Shown: positions 16,115-25,453 of the stretch, piece by piece
Layout of the letters: every line of letters begins with the position of its first letter
How positions within the stretch are numbered: position 1 is the stretch's first letter
Assembly (NCBI GenBank): GCA_018268015.1
Contig: JAFDXJ010000053.1
Span: forward strand, 62,001 to 126,000
Direction of reading: 5' to 3'
Length of the DNA stretch: 64,000 bases
Origin: Bacteroidota bacterium
GTDB lineage: Bacteria; Bacteroidota; Bacteroidia; Chitinophagales; Chitinophagaceae
Notes under the pieces: generated by a model
Told to the model about the DNA's origin: nothing
Database searches by the model: none
The model's input: the letters and a program-made list of their open reading frames with translations, nothing else
Program-made: the position numbers and the translations under genes

Positions 16115-16912
16115 ATGCAAAACCTGCACTGTACCATCATTCAAACCGATCTTTTCTGGGAAGATAAGTCTGCAAATTTATCCATGCTTCAGGATAAAAT
16201 CTTAGCTATAAAAGAAAAAACACACATCGTTATTTTACCTGAAATGTTCTCCACAGGTTTTAGTATGACACCCGAAATACTTGCGGAATCTATGCATGGG
16301 GAAACAATTCAGTGGATGATAAAATTGGCAATTAATAAAAAAGTTATTTTAACCGGCAGCGTGATGATTAAAGAAAATAATCATTATTACAATCGTCTCA
16401 TATGGGTTTTGCCAAATGGCGAAATTGGCTTTTATGATAAAAGACATTTGTTTGGTTATGGAAAGGAAAATGAACACTATACGCCTGGGAATAAAAGACT
16501 CATTGTTTCCGTGAACGGATGGAAAATAAATTTGTGTGTATGTTATGATCTACGCTTTCCGGTATGGGCCAGGCAAACAAAAAGCGAAAATACCAATCAG
16601 CCTGAATATGATCTATTAATCTATGTAGCCAATTGGCCGGAGAAAAGATCTCATGCCTGGAGATCCCTACTTGTAGCAAGAGCAATAGAAAATCAATGTT
16701 ATGTTGTAGGTGTAAATCGAATAGGGGAAGATGGAAACAATATTTATCATAGTGGCGACAGCATGGTGATAGGACCATTAGGAGAAACATTATTTTCAAA
16801 ACAACATGAGGAATGTGTGCAAACCATTATTTTAGAAAAATCAAATTTGGATGAGGTAAGGCTTCAATTTCCATTTTTAAGAGATGCCGATACATTTATT
16901 TTGCCGACATAA
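16115..16912 (+). CDS. Nitrilase-family omega-amidase (YafV/Nit2 type)
   Basis: A 265-residue carbon-nitrogen hydrolase. The catalytic triad is visible: glutamate in VILPEMFSTGF, lysine in FYDKRHLFGYG and cysteine in LCVCYDLRFPVW. The GYGKENEHYTPG and NWPEKRSHAWRSLL segments are those of the YafV/omega-amidase branch, which hydrolyses alpha-ketoglutaramate or alpha-ketosuccinamate, probably in metabolite repair of transamination by-products. It lies 9 bases after kdsB on the same strand and ends 3 bases before the convergent S41 gene. Confidence 0.9.
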   Translation: MQNLHCTIIQTDLFWEDKSANLSMLQDKILAIKEKTHIVILPEMFSTGFSMTPEILAESMHGETIQWMIKLAINKKVILTGSVMIKENNHYYNRLIWVLPNGEIGFYDKRHLFGYGKENEHYTPGNKRLIVSVNGWKINLCVCYDLRFPVWARQTKSENTNQPEYDLLIYVANWPEKRSHAWRSLLVARAIENQCYVVGVNRIGEDGNNIYHSGDSMVIGPLGETLFSKQHEECVQTIILEKSNLDEVRLQFPFLRDADTFILPT

Positions 16913-16915
16913 AAA

Positions 16916-18439
16916 TCAATTTTTATCGCTTAAGGTTGCATTAATTAATTCTTTTACTTTTTTTATTTTTAAATCCACTCCATCCCGAATTGCATGGGAT
17001 GATGGCTGCACTTCAATATCTGGCAGTATTCCTTTTTGTGTTGCAGCTTGATCACTGTTTTCTACTATGCGAAAAACCGGTAACACAATCCTTAGTTTAC
17101 TATTCGGTAAAATGATTTCAGGTAAATAAATAGCGGAGGTCCCTTCATGGCCTCCACCACTTTCTTCACCAATAACCTGGACATTGGACTGGCCTTTTAG
17201 TTTTGATACAAATAAAGAACCTGCCGAAAAAGTAAAACCATCCTGGATAATAAAGATATTTCCATTAAACGCCCAATTTTTGCGTGGTATAAATAAATGT
17301 TTTTCGAGATACCTAAAATGATATAGACCATCTTTCTTTTTGCGACTTGTAAAGATTGTTGCAAAATCATATACATACTTCGGATGCAGGTATTTTCCAT
17401 ATTTAAAAGTATGTGTAGCAGTTGCTACCGTATCAGCAAAATGGAAAGGTTTTTTTGACAGGTATTTTGCCAGGAGAATACTCAGGCTTACTTTACCACC
17501 GGTATTATCGCGTACATCCACCACCAGGTTTTTAATGTTTTGGTTGCTGATCGCTTTAAAAGATTTTCGAAAAAAAGGCCTTAGCCTGCCGCCTGAAAAA
17601 CTGGATACACGTAAATAAGCGGTATTGGAAGAAGAATCAATGGATAAGGTTCTTTTGCTTACTAAATATAGCTGCCTTCTTTCTTTGGCGGGAAGTTTCC
17701 TGACTTTTGGAGGGACAATCTTTTTTTCATTTTTTAGTGTAGTATCCCTGATAGATTGATATGCCGGTAGCGTAATAAATTTTTCAGAACCCAATGAATC
17801 TAAATATCCAAATCTATAAAAATCGGTAAAGGGAAAAGCGAGGGAATAAAAAACCGAAAAATTTTTACTCAACATTTGATACTTAAAATTAATAGCATTG
17901 CCATCACTACTTAAAAACTGAAAAACAGAATCAGTGAGGTATTTGGGCGTTTTTCCATTGATTGAAGTAATGATAGTGCCCCTTAATAATAAAGAATCTT
18001 TTTTGTTGAAATTATAAAGGACAACCAGGCTATCCTGCCATACTTTTAATGCAAGAGGAAATCTTTTGTTATCATGTAATGCCGCATAACGGGTATAATT
18101 TTTCGATGGCCTGACTGAAGTATGCCCACTTTTTATTTTACTGATAAACCAGGCCAGTTTCCTTCGAAACTCAAACTCTGTGAGTGAATCTGTAATACCG
18201 GCTAACGTGGAATTGTAAAACATATCCAAACTGTCTTTGGATACATATTTATATAAGACGGGATGACGTTTTTCAAGAATTGCCCTTGTTAAGGCAAGAT
18301 CTTTCTGTAGTTTGGCCGGTGCAATTTTAGTAGAAGGATTATAAATATATTTTGATGTAGTGCAACTACTAAATAATAGCAGTAAAGAAAACAAAAGAGA
18401 TAAAGAAAGGCAAATCTTTTGAGGGAGATTCCATTTCAT
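16916..18439 (-). CDS. S41 family peptidase, lipoprotein
   Basis: A 507-residue protein with a lipoprotein signal (hydrophobic residues 9-23, lipobox LFSSC, cysteine 26). The C-terminal half is a tail-specific protease (S41) domain: NLVVDVRDNTGG, IQDGFTFSAGSLF with the probable nucleophile serine, and VQVIGEESGGGHEGTSA. S41 proteases cleave near the C-terminus of envelope proteins. I see no clear PDZ insertion; the region before the protease domain is family-specific. I chose ATG 18439, which gives a proper lipoprotein signal and lies 10 bases after the thiL stop; ATG 18469 would overlap thiL. Confidence 0.88.
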   Translation of the reverse strand: MKWNLPQKICLSLSLLFSLLLLFSSCTTSKYIYNPSTKIAPAKLQKDLALTRAILEKRHPVLYKYVSKDSLDMFYNSTLAGITDSLTEFEFRRKLAWFISKIKSGHTSVRPSKNYTRYAALHDNKRFPLALKVWQDSLVVLYNFNKKDSLLLRGTIITSINGKTPKYLTDSVFQFLSSDGNAINFKYQMLSKNFSVFYSLAFPFTDFYRFGYLDSLGSEKFITLPAYQSIRDTTLKNEKKIVPPKVRKLPAKERRQLYLVSKRTLSIDSSSNTAYLRVSSFSGGRLRPFFRKSFKAISNQNIKNLVVDVRDNTGGKVSLSILLAKYLSKKPFHFADTVATATHTFKYGKYLHPKYVYDFATIFTSRKKKDGLYHFRYLEKHLFIPRKNWAFNGNIFIIQDGFTFSAGSLFVSKLKGQSNVQVIGEESGGGHEGTSAIYLPEIILPNSKLRIVLPVFRIVENSDQAATQKGILPDIEVQPSSHAIRDGVDLKIKKVKELINATLSDKN

Positions 18440-18449
18440 GTTATCTTTT

Positions 18450-19484
18450 TTATTGAGCTCCAAATGCATTCCACCCTTGTGCCACCATATCTACTATATT
18501 CCCGCCTTTTGTTATGAGTTTGCTTTTTTCTTCAGCATCTGTCATATATCCAATGACGGAAATTTGATTATTTAATTGGATTTTTTCAAAAAGATCCTGC
18601 GGGATAGTGAATAATAATTCATAATCTTCGCCCCCATTCAGCGCACACATGGTTGGATCCAGGGAAAATTTAAATGCTGCATTCCTGGATTCTTCGGCAA
18701 TCGGTATTTTGTCTTCATAGATCCTGCATCCAAGGTTACTTTGTTTGCAAATATGTAATATATCACTACTCAAGCCATCGCTTAAATCCATCATGGCTGT
18801 TGGAACAATATTATTTTTTTCAAAAAAGTCAATCATATCAGCTCTTGCTTCAGGTTTTAAAAAACGTCCGATTATATAAGATTCATTTTCCAGATCCGGT
18901 TGAATTTTTGGATTTTCCAAGAAAATTTTTTTCTCTCTTTCTAATAAGGTCAATCCCAGGAAAGCGGCACCAAGATCGCCGCTAACACAAACCAGGTCAC
19001 CTTTTTTTGCGCCATCTCTTTTTACAAAATGCTGTGGCGTTACTTCACCAATGGCTGTAATGGAGATGATAAAACCTTTTTTGGATGATGAGGTATCGCC
19101 TCCAATCAGGTCCACGCCATATTTTTCACAGGCCAGGAAAATACCTTCATAAAATTCACTCATGGCTTCTGTTGTAAAACGGCTACTCATGGCAATACTT
19201 ACGGTGATTTGAGTAGGAATGGCATTCATAGCATAAATATCACTTAGGTTTACAATCACACTTTTATATCCCAAATGTTTTAGTGGATTGTACATGAGGT
19301 CAAAATGAATTCCATCTATTAGCAAATCCGTGCTGATGACCGTTTGTTTTCCAAAATGATCAATGATAGCGCCATCATCCCCAATTGAAACAATGGTGGA
19401 TGCCTGTTGCGTTTCAAAATTCTTTGTGAGATGCTCAATGAGCCCAAATTCACCCAGGTTACTGATTTCAGTGAGTTCACTCAT
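18450..19484 (-). CDS. thiL: Thiamine-monophosphate kinase
   Basis: ThiL phosphorylates thiamine monophosphate to the coenzyme thiamine diphosphate. The 344-residue protein follows the PurM/ThiL fold: SIGDDGAIID, ISTDLLIDGIHFDL with the metal-binding aspartates, NLSDIYAMNAIPTQ, LIGGDTSSSK, VCVSGDLGAAFLGL and MDLSDGLSSDILHI. No other thiamine biosynthesis gene is near. It lies 12 bases after the inositol-phosphatase-like gene and in front of the S41 gene, so the three form a likely operon. Confidence 0.95.
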   Translation of the reverse strand: MSELTEISNLGEFGLIEHLTKNFETQQASTIVSIGDDGAIIDHFGKQTVISTDLLIDGIHFDLMYNPLKHLGYKSVIVNLSDIYAMNAIPTQITVSIAMSSRFTTEAMSEFYEGIFLACEKYGVDLIGGDTSSSKKGFIISITAIGEVTPQHFVKRDGAKKGDLVCVSGDLGAAFLGLTLLEREKKIFLENPKIQPDLENESYIIGRFLKPEARADMIDFFEKNNIVPTAMMDLSDGLSSDILHICKQSNLGCRIYEDKIPIAEESRNAAFKFSLDPTMCALNGGEDYELLFTIPQDLFEKIQLNNQISVIGYMTDAEEKSKLITKGGNIVDMVAQGWNAFGAQ

Positions 19485-19496
19485 AGTCGTATAATT

Positions 19497-20264
19497 TTAT
19501 TGGCAAATATATTTTAATAGTTGTGTATGGATCCGCCCATTGGATGATACTAAACCATGTTGATAAGGATTATAGGGCTCCCCGGTTAAATTCGTGACTT
19601 GACCATTGGCTTCTTTAACCATTAAAAAACCGGCGGCGGTATCCCATGGTTGCAAACTATGTTCATAAAATCCATCAAACCTTCCACAGGCAACATAGCA
19701 AAGATCTATTGCGGCACTTCCGAGTCGGCGAACCGGAATGCCTTTTCGAATAAGTGCATTGAACACATCTAAAGGATTGTTTTTTTGATCCAAATATTTG
19801 TAAGGAAAGCCTGTCGCGAGACAGCTTTTTGTGATATCATCATTGTTACTTACATGTATTTTTTGATCATTTAAATATGCTCCTTTATTTTTTTCTGCAA
19901 AAAAGAATTCTTCTATCAATGGGTTGTAAACTGCGCCCATGATTATTTCTCCATCTTTTTCCAGAGCTATGCTCACACAACAAATAGGAATACTATGGGC
20001 AAAATTAACGGTGCCATCAATTGGGTCAATAATCCATTGATAATTTCCATCATGTTCTATAAGGCCACATTCTTCACTCAAAATTTTATGCTCCGGAAAC
20101 GCCTTTTGAATAATTTGAATGATGGCTTTTTCACAGGCATGATCAATTTCTGTTACGAGGTTATTGATTCCTTCCTTATTTTTGATAATAAATGAAGTAT
20201 TAAAATTTTCCTTTAAAATAGCAGCGCCGGCATGAGCTGCACGAATGAGTGTTTCACGATACAT
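19497..20264 (-). CDS. Inositol monophosphatase family protein (SuhB type)
   Basis: A 255-residue Mg-dependent sugar/inositol phosphatase. Metal-binding motifs: SEECGLIEHDG with the first glutamate, WIIDPIDGTVNFAHSIP (the DPIDGT motif) and QPWDTAAGFLMVKEANG. The substrate is not readable from the sequence; members act on inositol phosphates, PAP or other phosphates. The start is ATG 20264; the TTG at 20270 lies in the -7 element. It heads an operon with thiL and the S41 gene. Confidence 0.93.
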   Translation of the reverse strand: MYRETLIRAAHAGAAILKENFNTSFIIKNKEGINNLVTEIDHACEKAIIQIIQKAFPEHKILSEECGLIEHDGNYQWIIDPIDGTVNFAHSIPICCVSIALEKDGEIIMGAVYNPLIEEFFFAEKNKGAYLNDQKIHVSNNDDITKSCLATGFPYKYLDQKNNPLDVFNALIRKGIPVRRLGSAAIDLCYVACGRFDGFYEHSLQPWDTAAGFLMVKEANGQVTNLTGEPYNPYQHGLVSSNGRIHTQLLKYICQ

Positions 20265-20267
20265 ATA

Positions 20268-20275
20268 CAAATATA
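20268..20275 (-). promoter_or_regulatory. -7 promoter element of the suhB-thiL-S41 operon
   Basis: On the minus strand TATATTTG matches TAnnTTTG and ends only 3 bases before ATG 20264, which predicts a leaderless or nearly leaderless transcript. Confidence 0.5.
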
Positions 20276-20367
20276 AGGTTGATGATGGGCGTATTTTACA
20301 TTAGCGGAAAAAATAACATTCAGCTCTAATCAATGAATGAATCTATTTAATAATTAAATTCTTTTAT

Positions 20368-21546
20368 CTGGACATTTCAATTATCATTGTCAGCTATAAT
20401 GTGAAATATTTTTTGGAACAATGCCTTAGTTCCATAATCAGAGCTATTCAAAACCTGGAAGCAGAGGTTATTGTTATTGATAATTGTTCTTCCGATCATA
20501 CACTGGAATATCTGACTCCCCGTTTTGGTCAAGTTCAATTTATTCAAAATAATCAAAATGAAGGTTTTGCCAAAGCAAATAATAAGGCGCTTACCATGTG
20601 CCGCGGAAAGTATATTTTATTTTTAAATCCGGATACATTACTGGCAGAAAATACACTGGAAGAATGTTTGAAGGTATTTTCCAGAAATCAGCGCTGTGGA
20701 GCACTCGGCGTGCGTATGTTGGATGGAAAAGGGAATTTTTTACCAGAAAGTAAAAGAGCAATACCCACCGCATCAAATACCTTTTTCAAAATAACCGGCC
20801 TGGCCTCGGCATTTCCACATTCAAAAACCCTGAATAATTATGCATTAGGGAATGTAACTCCAGAAAGCATGCAGGCTATACCTGTTTTATCCGGGGCATT
20901 TATGATGGTTCAAAAAAAACTGCTGGATAATGTACATGGTTTTGATGAATCTTATTTTATGTATGGAGAAGATATTGACTTAAGCTACCGGCTTATGCAA
21001 ACAGGGTTTGAAAATATTTATGCCGGCCATATTCCTATTATTCATTTTAAAGGAGAAAGTACACATAAAAACCAGGCAAATTATGCCCATCGTTTTTATG
21101 GAGCAATGAATATTTTTGTTTCTAAATATTATACCGGGAAAAAAAATATACTTAAGAGATTCTTTTTAAGAGCGGGTATTCAGGGGGCTATTTTCATACA
21201 TAAAATAAAACGGGCGCTAAAAAGTAACTCCACAGTTAAAGAATTCACCGATGTTGAGACTTATTTTCTGTTAGGCGATAGGATATGTATTGATGAAGCA
21301 AAATCACTCTGTATAAAATCAGGTATTCGGGAAAATAATATAGCCTTTATTGAGCCGGGAATAAATAATGCAACACATTTCGATCAATCTGCAATAGTCT
21401 TTTGTCTGGGAAATAATACACTAAAGGATGTGATACAATTCATGCAAAATAGAAAAACTGAACAATTTTATTTTCACTACCTGGGAACGAACAGCATTAT
21501 TGGAAGCAGCGATAAAAACAGTACAGGTACAATTATAGCTAACTAA
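20368..21546 (+). CDS. Glycosyltransferase family 2 (apparent CTG start)
   Basis: A 392-residue GT-A fold transferase. The first beta strand expected in GT2 enzymes, DISIIIVSYNVKYFLEQC, is encoded upstream of the first GTG (20401), and the only start-like codon in front of it is CTG at 20368; in-frame stop TGA at 20338. Further motifs: VIDNCSSDHTLEYL, NEGFAKANNKAL, LFLNPDTLL (metal-binding region) and GFDESYFMYGEDIDLSYRL. Residues ~285-392 form an extra C-terminal domain ending in GSSDKNSTGTIIAN that I cannot assign. GT2 enzymes with this N-half often transfer rhamnose or similar sugars to surface glycans; substrate unknown. Confidence 0.85.
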   Translation: MDISIIIVSYNVKYFLEQCLSSIIRAIQNLEAEVIVIDNCSSDHTLEYLTPRFGQVQFIQNNQNEGFAKANNKALTMCRGKYILFLNPDTLLAENTLEECLKVFSRNQRCGALGVRMLDGKGNFLPESKRAIPTASNTFFKITGLASAFPHSKTLNNYALGNVTPESMQAIPVLSGAFMMVQKKLLDNVHGFDESYFMYGEDIDLSYRLMQTGFENIYAGHIPIIHFKGESTHKNQANYAHRFYGAMNIFVSKYYTGKKNILKRFFLRAGIQGAIFIHKIKRALKSNSTVKEFTDVETYFLLGDRICIDEAKSLCIKSGIRENNIAFIEPGINNATHFDQSAIVFCLGNNTLKDVIQFMQNRKTEQFYFHYLGTNSIIGSSDKNSTGTIIAN

Positions 21547-21618
21547 AATGCCGTTTATAAATGATCTATGATTTTAGTTATTGTAAAGTTCTTAAATTCG
21601 TAATCTTAAACCCCATTC

Positions 21619-23136
21619 ATGCCATTATTTGATATACAGTTACCAAATAGTGTTGCTCGTACATTACGATTGCCGACCAATAGTCCGGAACGACAACAAT
21701 TGCGCGTATTAAAAAGATTACTCAGAAAATCACGGTTTACAGATTTCGGAAAACAGTTCCAGTTTGATGAAATTTTAATGAGTGGTCAGGTGGCCAAAAA
21801 ATTCCAGGAATTAGTTCCCATCTATAATTATAATTCCATGTATGAGCAGTGGTGGAAACTGGCGCAATCCGGATTCCCGGATATATGTTGGCCCGGAAAA
21901 ATAAAATATTATGCGCTGAGTAGTGGTACGAGTGAATCCACCAGTAAGTATATTCCCATCACGGCAGACCTGTTAAAAGGGAATCGGATGGTGATGATTA
22001 AGCAATTGTTGAGTCTTCGTAACTACCAGGATTTGCCTATGCGATCTATTGGAAAGAGTTGGTTAATGATTGGAGGAAGTACGGAATTGGAAAAAGGCCC
22101 CGGCTATTATGCAGGAGACCTGAGTGGCATTACAGCCAAAAAAGCGCCGATATGGTTTCAACCTTTTTATAAACCCGGGAAGAAAATTGCAAAGGTCAAA
22201 GACTGGGATCAAAAGATGGAAGAGATTGTAGAAAATGCCCCTTCGTGGGATATTGGTTTTATTGTGGGTGTGCCAGCCTGGATTCAGTTATGCATGGAAA
22301 AGATTATTGAGAAATATCATCTTAAAACAATTCATGATATCTGGCCTAATCTTGCATTTTTTGTTCATGGAGGTGTAAGTTTTGAACCCTATAAAAAAGG
22401 CTTTTCAAAATATTTGGGGAAACCCTTAATTTATATTGAAACTTATTTGGCGAGTGAAGGATTTATTGCATACCAGGACAGAAAGGACGCAATCGGAATG
22501 AGATTGGTCACCAATGAACATATCTTTCATGAATTTATTCCTTTTGATGATCGTCACTTTGATGCTGCCGGGGAAATGCTCCCGGGAATAAAAACGCTTT
22601 TGATCCATGAAGTGGAAGAAGGAAAAGATTATGCATTATTAATTTCTACAACAGCAGGCGCATGGCGCTATTTGATAGGAGATACCATCCGTTTTTCAGA
22701 TTTGGATAAATGTGAAGTAGTGATTACCGGCCGAACCAAGCATTTCTTAAGCCTTGTGGGTGAACACTTGAGCGTTGATAATATGAATAAAGCCATTCAA
22801 AACCTGAGTGAATTATTAAATATTTCCATACCTGAGTTTACGGTTGCCGGTGAAAAATACGGAGATTTTTTTGCTCATCATTGGTATATTGCTTGTGATG
22901 ATCAAGTAGATGCTCCATTGATAAAAGAAAATTTAGATCAACAATTAAAGTCCTTAAATGATGACTATGGAGTTGAAAGAAAAAGCGCCTTAAAAGAAAT
23001 CTTTGTGGAAATTTTACCTCATGAAAAGTTTTTGGAATTTTTAAGGCTAAAAGATAAAGTAGGCGGGCAGCATAAGTTTCCTCGTGTTTTAAAAGGAACT
23101 ACACTTGATGAATGGAAAGCATACCTTGAAAAGTAA
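21619..23136 (+). CDS. GH3 auxin-responsive-promoter family protein
   Basis: A 505-residue member of the GH3 group of acyl-adenylate-forming enzymes, known from plants as acyl-acid amido synthetases. ATP/AMP-binding motifs are in place: SSGTSESTSKYIPI (residues ~112-125), YIETYLASEGFIAYQ in the middle and WRYLIGDTIRF (the YRxGD-type motif), followed by VVITGRTKHFLSLVGEH. In Bacteroidota these genes are frequent, but the acyl acid and amine are unknown. It lies between the GT2 and LysE genes on the same strand, with no obvious pathway partner. Confidence 0.9.
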   Translation: MPLFDIQLPNSVARTLRLPTNSPERQQLRVLKRLLRKSRFTDFGKQFQFDEILMSGQVAKKFQELVPIYNYNSMYEQWWKLAQSGFPDICWPGKIKYYALSSGTSESTSKYIPITADLLKGNRMVMIKQLLSLRNYQDLPMRSIGKSWLMIGGSTELEKGPGYYAGDLSGITAKKAPIWFQPFYKPGKKIAKVKDWDQKMEEIVENAPSWDIGFIVGVPAWIQLCMEKIIEKYHLKTIHDIWPNLAFFVHGGVSFEPYKKGFSKYLGKPLIYIETYLASEGFIAYQDRKDAIGMRLVTNEHIFHEFIPFDDRHFDAAGEMLPGIKTLLIHEVEEGKDYALLISTTAGAWRYLIGDTIRFSDLDKCEVVITGRTKHFLSLVGEHLSVDNMNKAIQNLSELLNISIPEFTVAGEKYGDFFAHHWYIACDDQVDAPLIKENLDQQLKSLNDDYGVERKSALKEIFVEILPHEKFLEFLRLKDKVGGQHKFPRVLKGTTLDEWKAYLEK

Positions 23137-23143
23137 TTTTAAT

Positions 23144-23183
23144 AAAACCACTACCTGAACATGATGGGCAAACTTGTGGTTTT
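23144..23183 (+). terminator. Possible hairpin between GH3 and LysE genes
   Basis: AAAACCAC (23144-23151) pairs with GTGGTTTT (23176-23183) across a 24-base loop. The long loop makes a true terminator doubtful. Confidence 0.3.
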
Positions 23184-23240
23184 GTTTGAATGTTTTTACT
23201 TTCGTAATGGCAATACTGCCTTTTATTAAAAAAATCATAC

Positions 23241-23909
23241 ATGCTCGCTGCCCTTGTAAAAGGTCTTGCTTTGGGTTTAATGCTTAGCATTTCTGTTGGG
23301 CCGGTGATTTTTTCTATTATTAAACAAAGCCTTAATAATGGACATAAAGGAGGGTATTTTTTTGTAGCAGGCGTTTCCAGCAGCGATATCACCCTGGTTA
23401 TTCTTTGTAATTTTTTCACCAGCTTATTTCATTCGGCCATGGATCATGAAATGATCATTGGTTCTATCGGTAGCCTGTTTTTGATCAGTTTGGGGGTTTA
23501 TAATATCTTCTATAAAAAAGTAGAAGTAAATATAGAGGGGAGCGCACAGATAAAGACCTTCAGGAAGCGAGACCTTTTAGGTATTTATTTATCCGGTTTT
23601 TTTATGAATTTTTTAAATCCCGGCGTTTTCCTGTTTTGGATCGCCGCATCAGCAACTATCCTCGCTGATTCCAAAACGGAAATACATGATATACAATACC
23701 GCATCATTGTATTTGCCACTTGTCTAATTTTTGTTTTATTGGCGGATATTTCAAAAGTTTTGTTGGCAAATAAAATACGGGCAAGGCTTACGCCTCACAA
23801 TATTCATATTATCAATCGTATTTCAGGTATGATTTTAATTGGATTTGGCATAGCATTAATAATTGGTATAGCCATTCGTTCAAATGTTTTTGTATCTGCA
23901 CATCTTTAA
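23241..23909 (+). CDS. LysE/RhtB family exporter
   Basis: A 222-residue inner-membrane protein with six hydrophobic segments. The N-terminal motif GLALGLMLSISVGPVIFSIIKQSLNNGHKGG is the LysE/RhtB signature (the GPxxxxxxxxxLxxGxKxG pattern). FLNPGVFLFWIAASATI corresponds to the second conserved region. These proteins export amino acids or related small molecules; the substrate cannot be predicted here. A TACTTTCG about 40 bases upstream is one base off the -7 consensus. Confidence 0.9.
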   Translation: MLAALVKGLALGLMLSISVGPVIFSIIKQSLNNGHKGGYFFVAGVSSSDITLVILCNFFTSLFHSAMDHEMIIGSIGSLFLISLGVYNIFYKKVEVNIEGSAQIKTFRKRDLLGIYLSGFFMNFLNPGVFLFWIAASATILADSKTEIHDIQYRIIVFATCLIFVLLADISKVLLANKIRARLTPHNIHIINRISGMILIGFGIALIIGIAIRSNVFVSAHL

Positions 23910-23966
23910 CGATTTATTAAGCAGCCCTCTTGTTTATAGAATATAATTTCATCATGTTATTCATAC

Positions 23967-24518
23967 ATGAAAATATTTTTTACCATTCTATTGATCAGCT
24001 ATCTGCAACCTTCTTTTGCACAACAAGATTTTATGATCCTTCAAAAAAGAGGGAAAACCATAAATCGTTTTTTCCCGGGAAATTCAATTTCATTTTACAC
24101 AACAGATGGATTTTTAATCAGTGGTATTTTAAAAAAATGTCAGCACGATTCTATATTTATGGATATCCCGGTTACAAATTCTATTCAAACTTTGTTTGGA
24201 AATGTACTGGATACGACTGGGTATAATTATTATAAAACGAATATCAAAAATATTGGCATCTTTCCGGCAAAACGCTTCACAGCAGCAAAGGCAGGGAATC
24301 TTTTAGTAAAAGCAGGAGTGCTGGTGAGCAGTATTTTTCTCATTAATAAAATAAACATTGATAATAACCCCAACGCCTCTTATGCAGTAGGCATTTTATC
24401 AGCAGCCGCCATCAATGTAGCCATGGCATTTATCACGCCTTTTCATGATCGCTTACCGCAAGGATATAAGATTGGAAAAAAATATAAATTGATCTTTATG
24501 AATGTTTCCAATCCTTAA
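23967..24518 (+). CDS. Hypothetical exported protein
   Basis: A 183-residue protein with a signal peptide (KIFFTILLISYLQPSFA, cleavage before QQ). The following 70 residues look like a small beta domain (GNSISFYTTDGFLISGILKK, DSIFMDIPV). The later part has two moderately hydrophobic segments (about residues 105-125 and 135-155, VGILSAAAINVAMAFITPF). I do not recognise a family; it could sit in the envelope. It ends 15 bases before mtgA on the same strand, so a shared transcript and a cell-wall-related role are possible but unproven. Confidence 0.65.
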   Translation: MKIFFTILLISYLQPSFAQQDFMILQKRGKTINRFFPGNSISFYTTDGFLISGILKKCQHDSIFMDIPVTNSIQTLFGNVLDTTGYNYYKTNIKNIGIFPAKRFTAAKAGNLLVKAGVLVSSIFLINKINIDNNPNASYAVGILSAAAINVAMAFITPFHDRLPQGYKIGKKYKLIFMNVSNP

Positions 24519-24533
24519 TATTTAATTTTAAAA

Positions 24534-25256
24534 ATGGCCACAAATAAGAGATCTGCAAAAAAGACGATTTGGAAATGGGTGAAGCGAACCGTACTTTTTT
24601 GTTTTTTCTCATCTTTTCTATACATCCTTATTTGCAAATGGGTTATGCCCCCGATAACGATCACCCAATTAAGTGATTGGGTCAGTGGAAATGGCTTGCA
24701 TCGTGATTATATTTCCTGGGATGAGATACCGTCCAATGCGAAACTCGCTGCTATTGCCAGTGAAGATCAATTATTTCCCGAACATGGAGGTTTTGACTGG
24801 GAGGCCATTGAGAAAAGTATTGATGCAAGTAAAACAGATCCCACAAAAAAGGCCGGCGCCGGAACAAGCACCATCAGTCAACAAACGGCTAAGAACGTTT
24901 TTTTGTGGCAGGGAGAAGGCTTTACAAAATACATACGTAAAATTCCGGAAATATATTTTACAAAAATGATCGAATGGATATGGGGTAAGAAAAGGATCAT
25001 GGAAGTGTATTTAAATGTCATCGAAATGGGAAAAGGGATTTATGGTATAGAAGCAGCGGCACAATCGTATTATCATGTGCCTGCAAAAAAACTTACTCGT
25101 GCAGAATGTGCACAAATCATTGCCTGTCTGCCAAACCCTAAAATATATACGGTGCAACCTATGAGTCGCTATGTAAACTGGAAATCGAAATGGATTCTCA
25201 GGCAAATGAATAATATAGCAGATGATAAACAAATAAAGGAGCTCATACAGCAATAG
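24534..25256 (+). CDS. mtgA: Monofunctional peptidoglycan glycosyltransferase
   Basis: MtgA polymerises lipid II into glycan strands at the periplasmic face. The 240-residue protein has a basic start, one membrane helix (residues ~20-38) and a GT51 domain: AIASEDQLFPEHGGFDWEAI with the catalytic glutamate, AGAGTSTISQQTAKNVFLW and KKRIMEVYLNVIEMGKGIYG. There is no transpeptidase domain. The short length is normal for the monofunctional form. It follows the exported hypothetical protein after 15 bases. Confidence 0.95.
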   Translation: MATNKRSAKKTIWKWVKRTVLFCFFSSFLYILICKWVMPPITITQLSDWVSGNGLHRDYISWDEIPSNAKLAAIASEDQLFPEHGGFDWEAIEKSIDASKTDPTKKAGAGTSTISQQTAKNVFLWQGEGFTKYIRKIPEIYFTKMIEWIWGKKRIMEVYLNVIEMGKGIYGIEAAAQSYYHVPAKKLTRAECAQIIACLPNPKIYTVQPMSRYVNWKSKWILRQMNNIADDKQIKELIQQ

Positions 25257-25349
25257 GAATCAAATAAATTTCGGATATTTATTTCTTGTTGTTCACTGAA
25301 GAAGGATTTATGCCATGCTTAATTTTTAAGTAGTGCATTAATAGCGTTG

Positions 25350-25369
25350 CCTTAAATTAACTATTAAGG
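25350..25369. repeat. Short inverted repeat before the kinase-like gene
   Basis: CCTTAA (25350-25355) and TTAAGG (25364-25369) are perfect 6-base arms around 8 bases, in the 197-base gap between mtgA and the kinase-like gene. It may be an operator or chance. Confidence 0.25.
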
Positions 25370-25453
25370 ATTCATAAAAATGATATTTTGGTATAAAGGA
25401 ATTACTTTAGAATGCCCATAATGTTTTCTAAATTGTGTTAAGAAAAAGACAGG

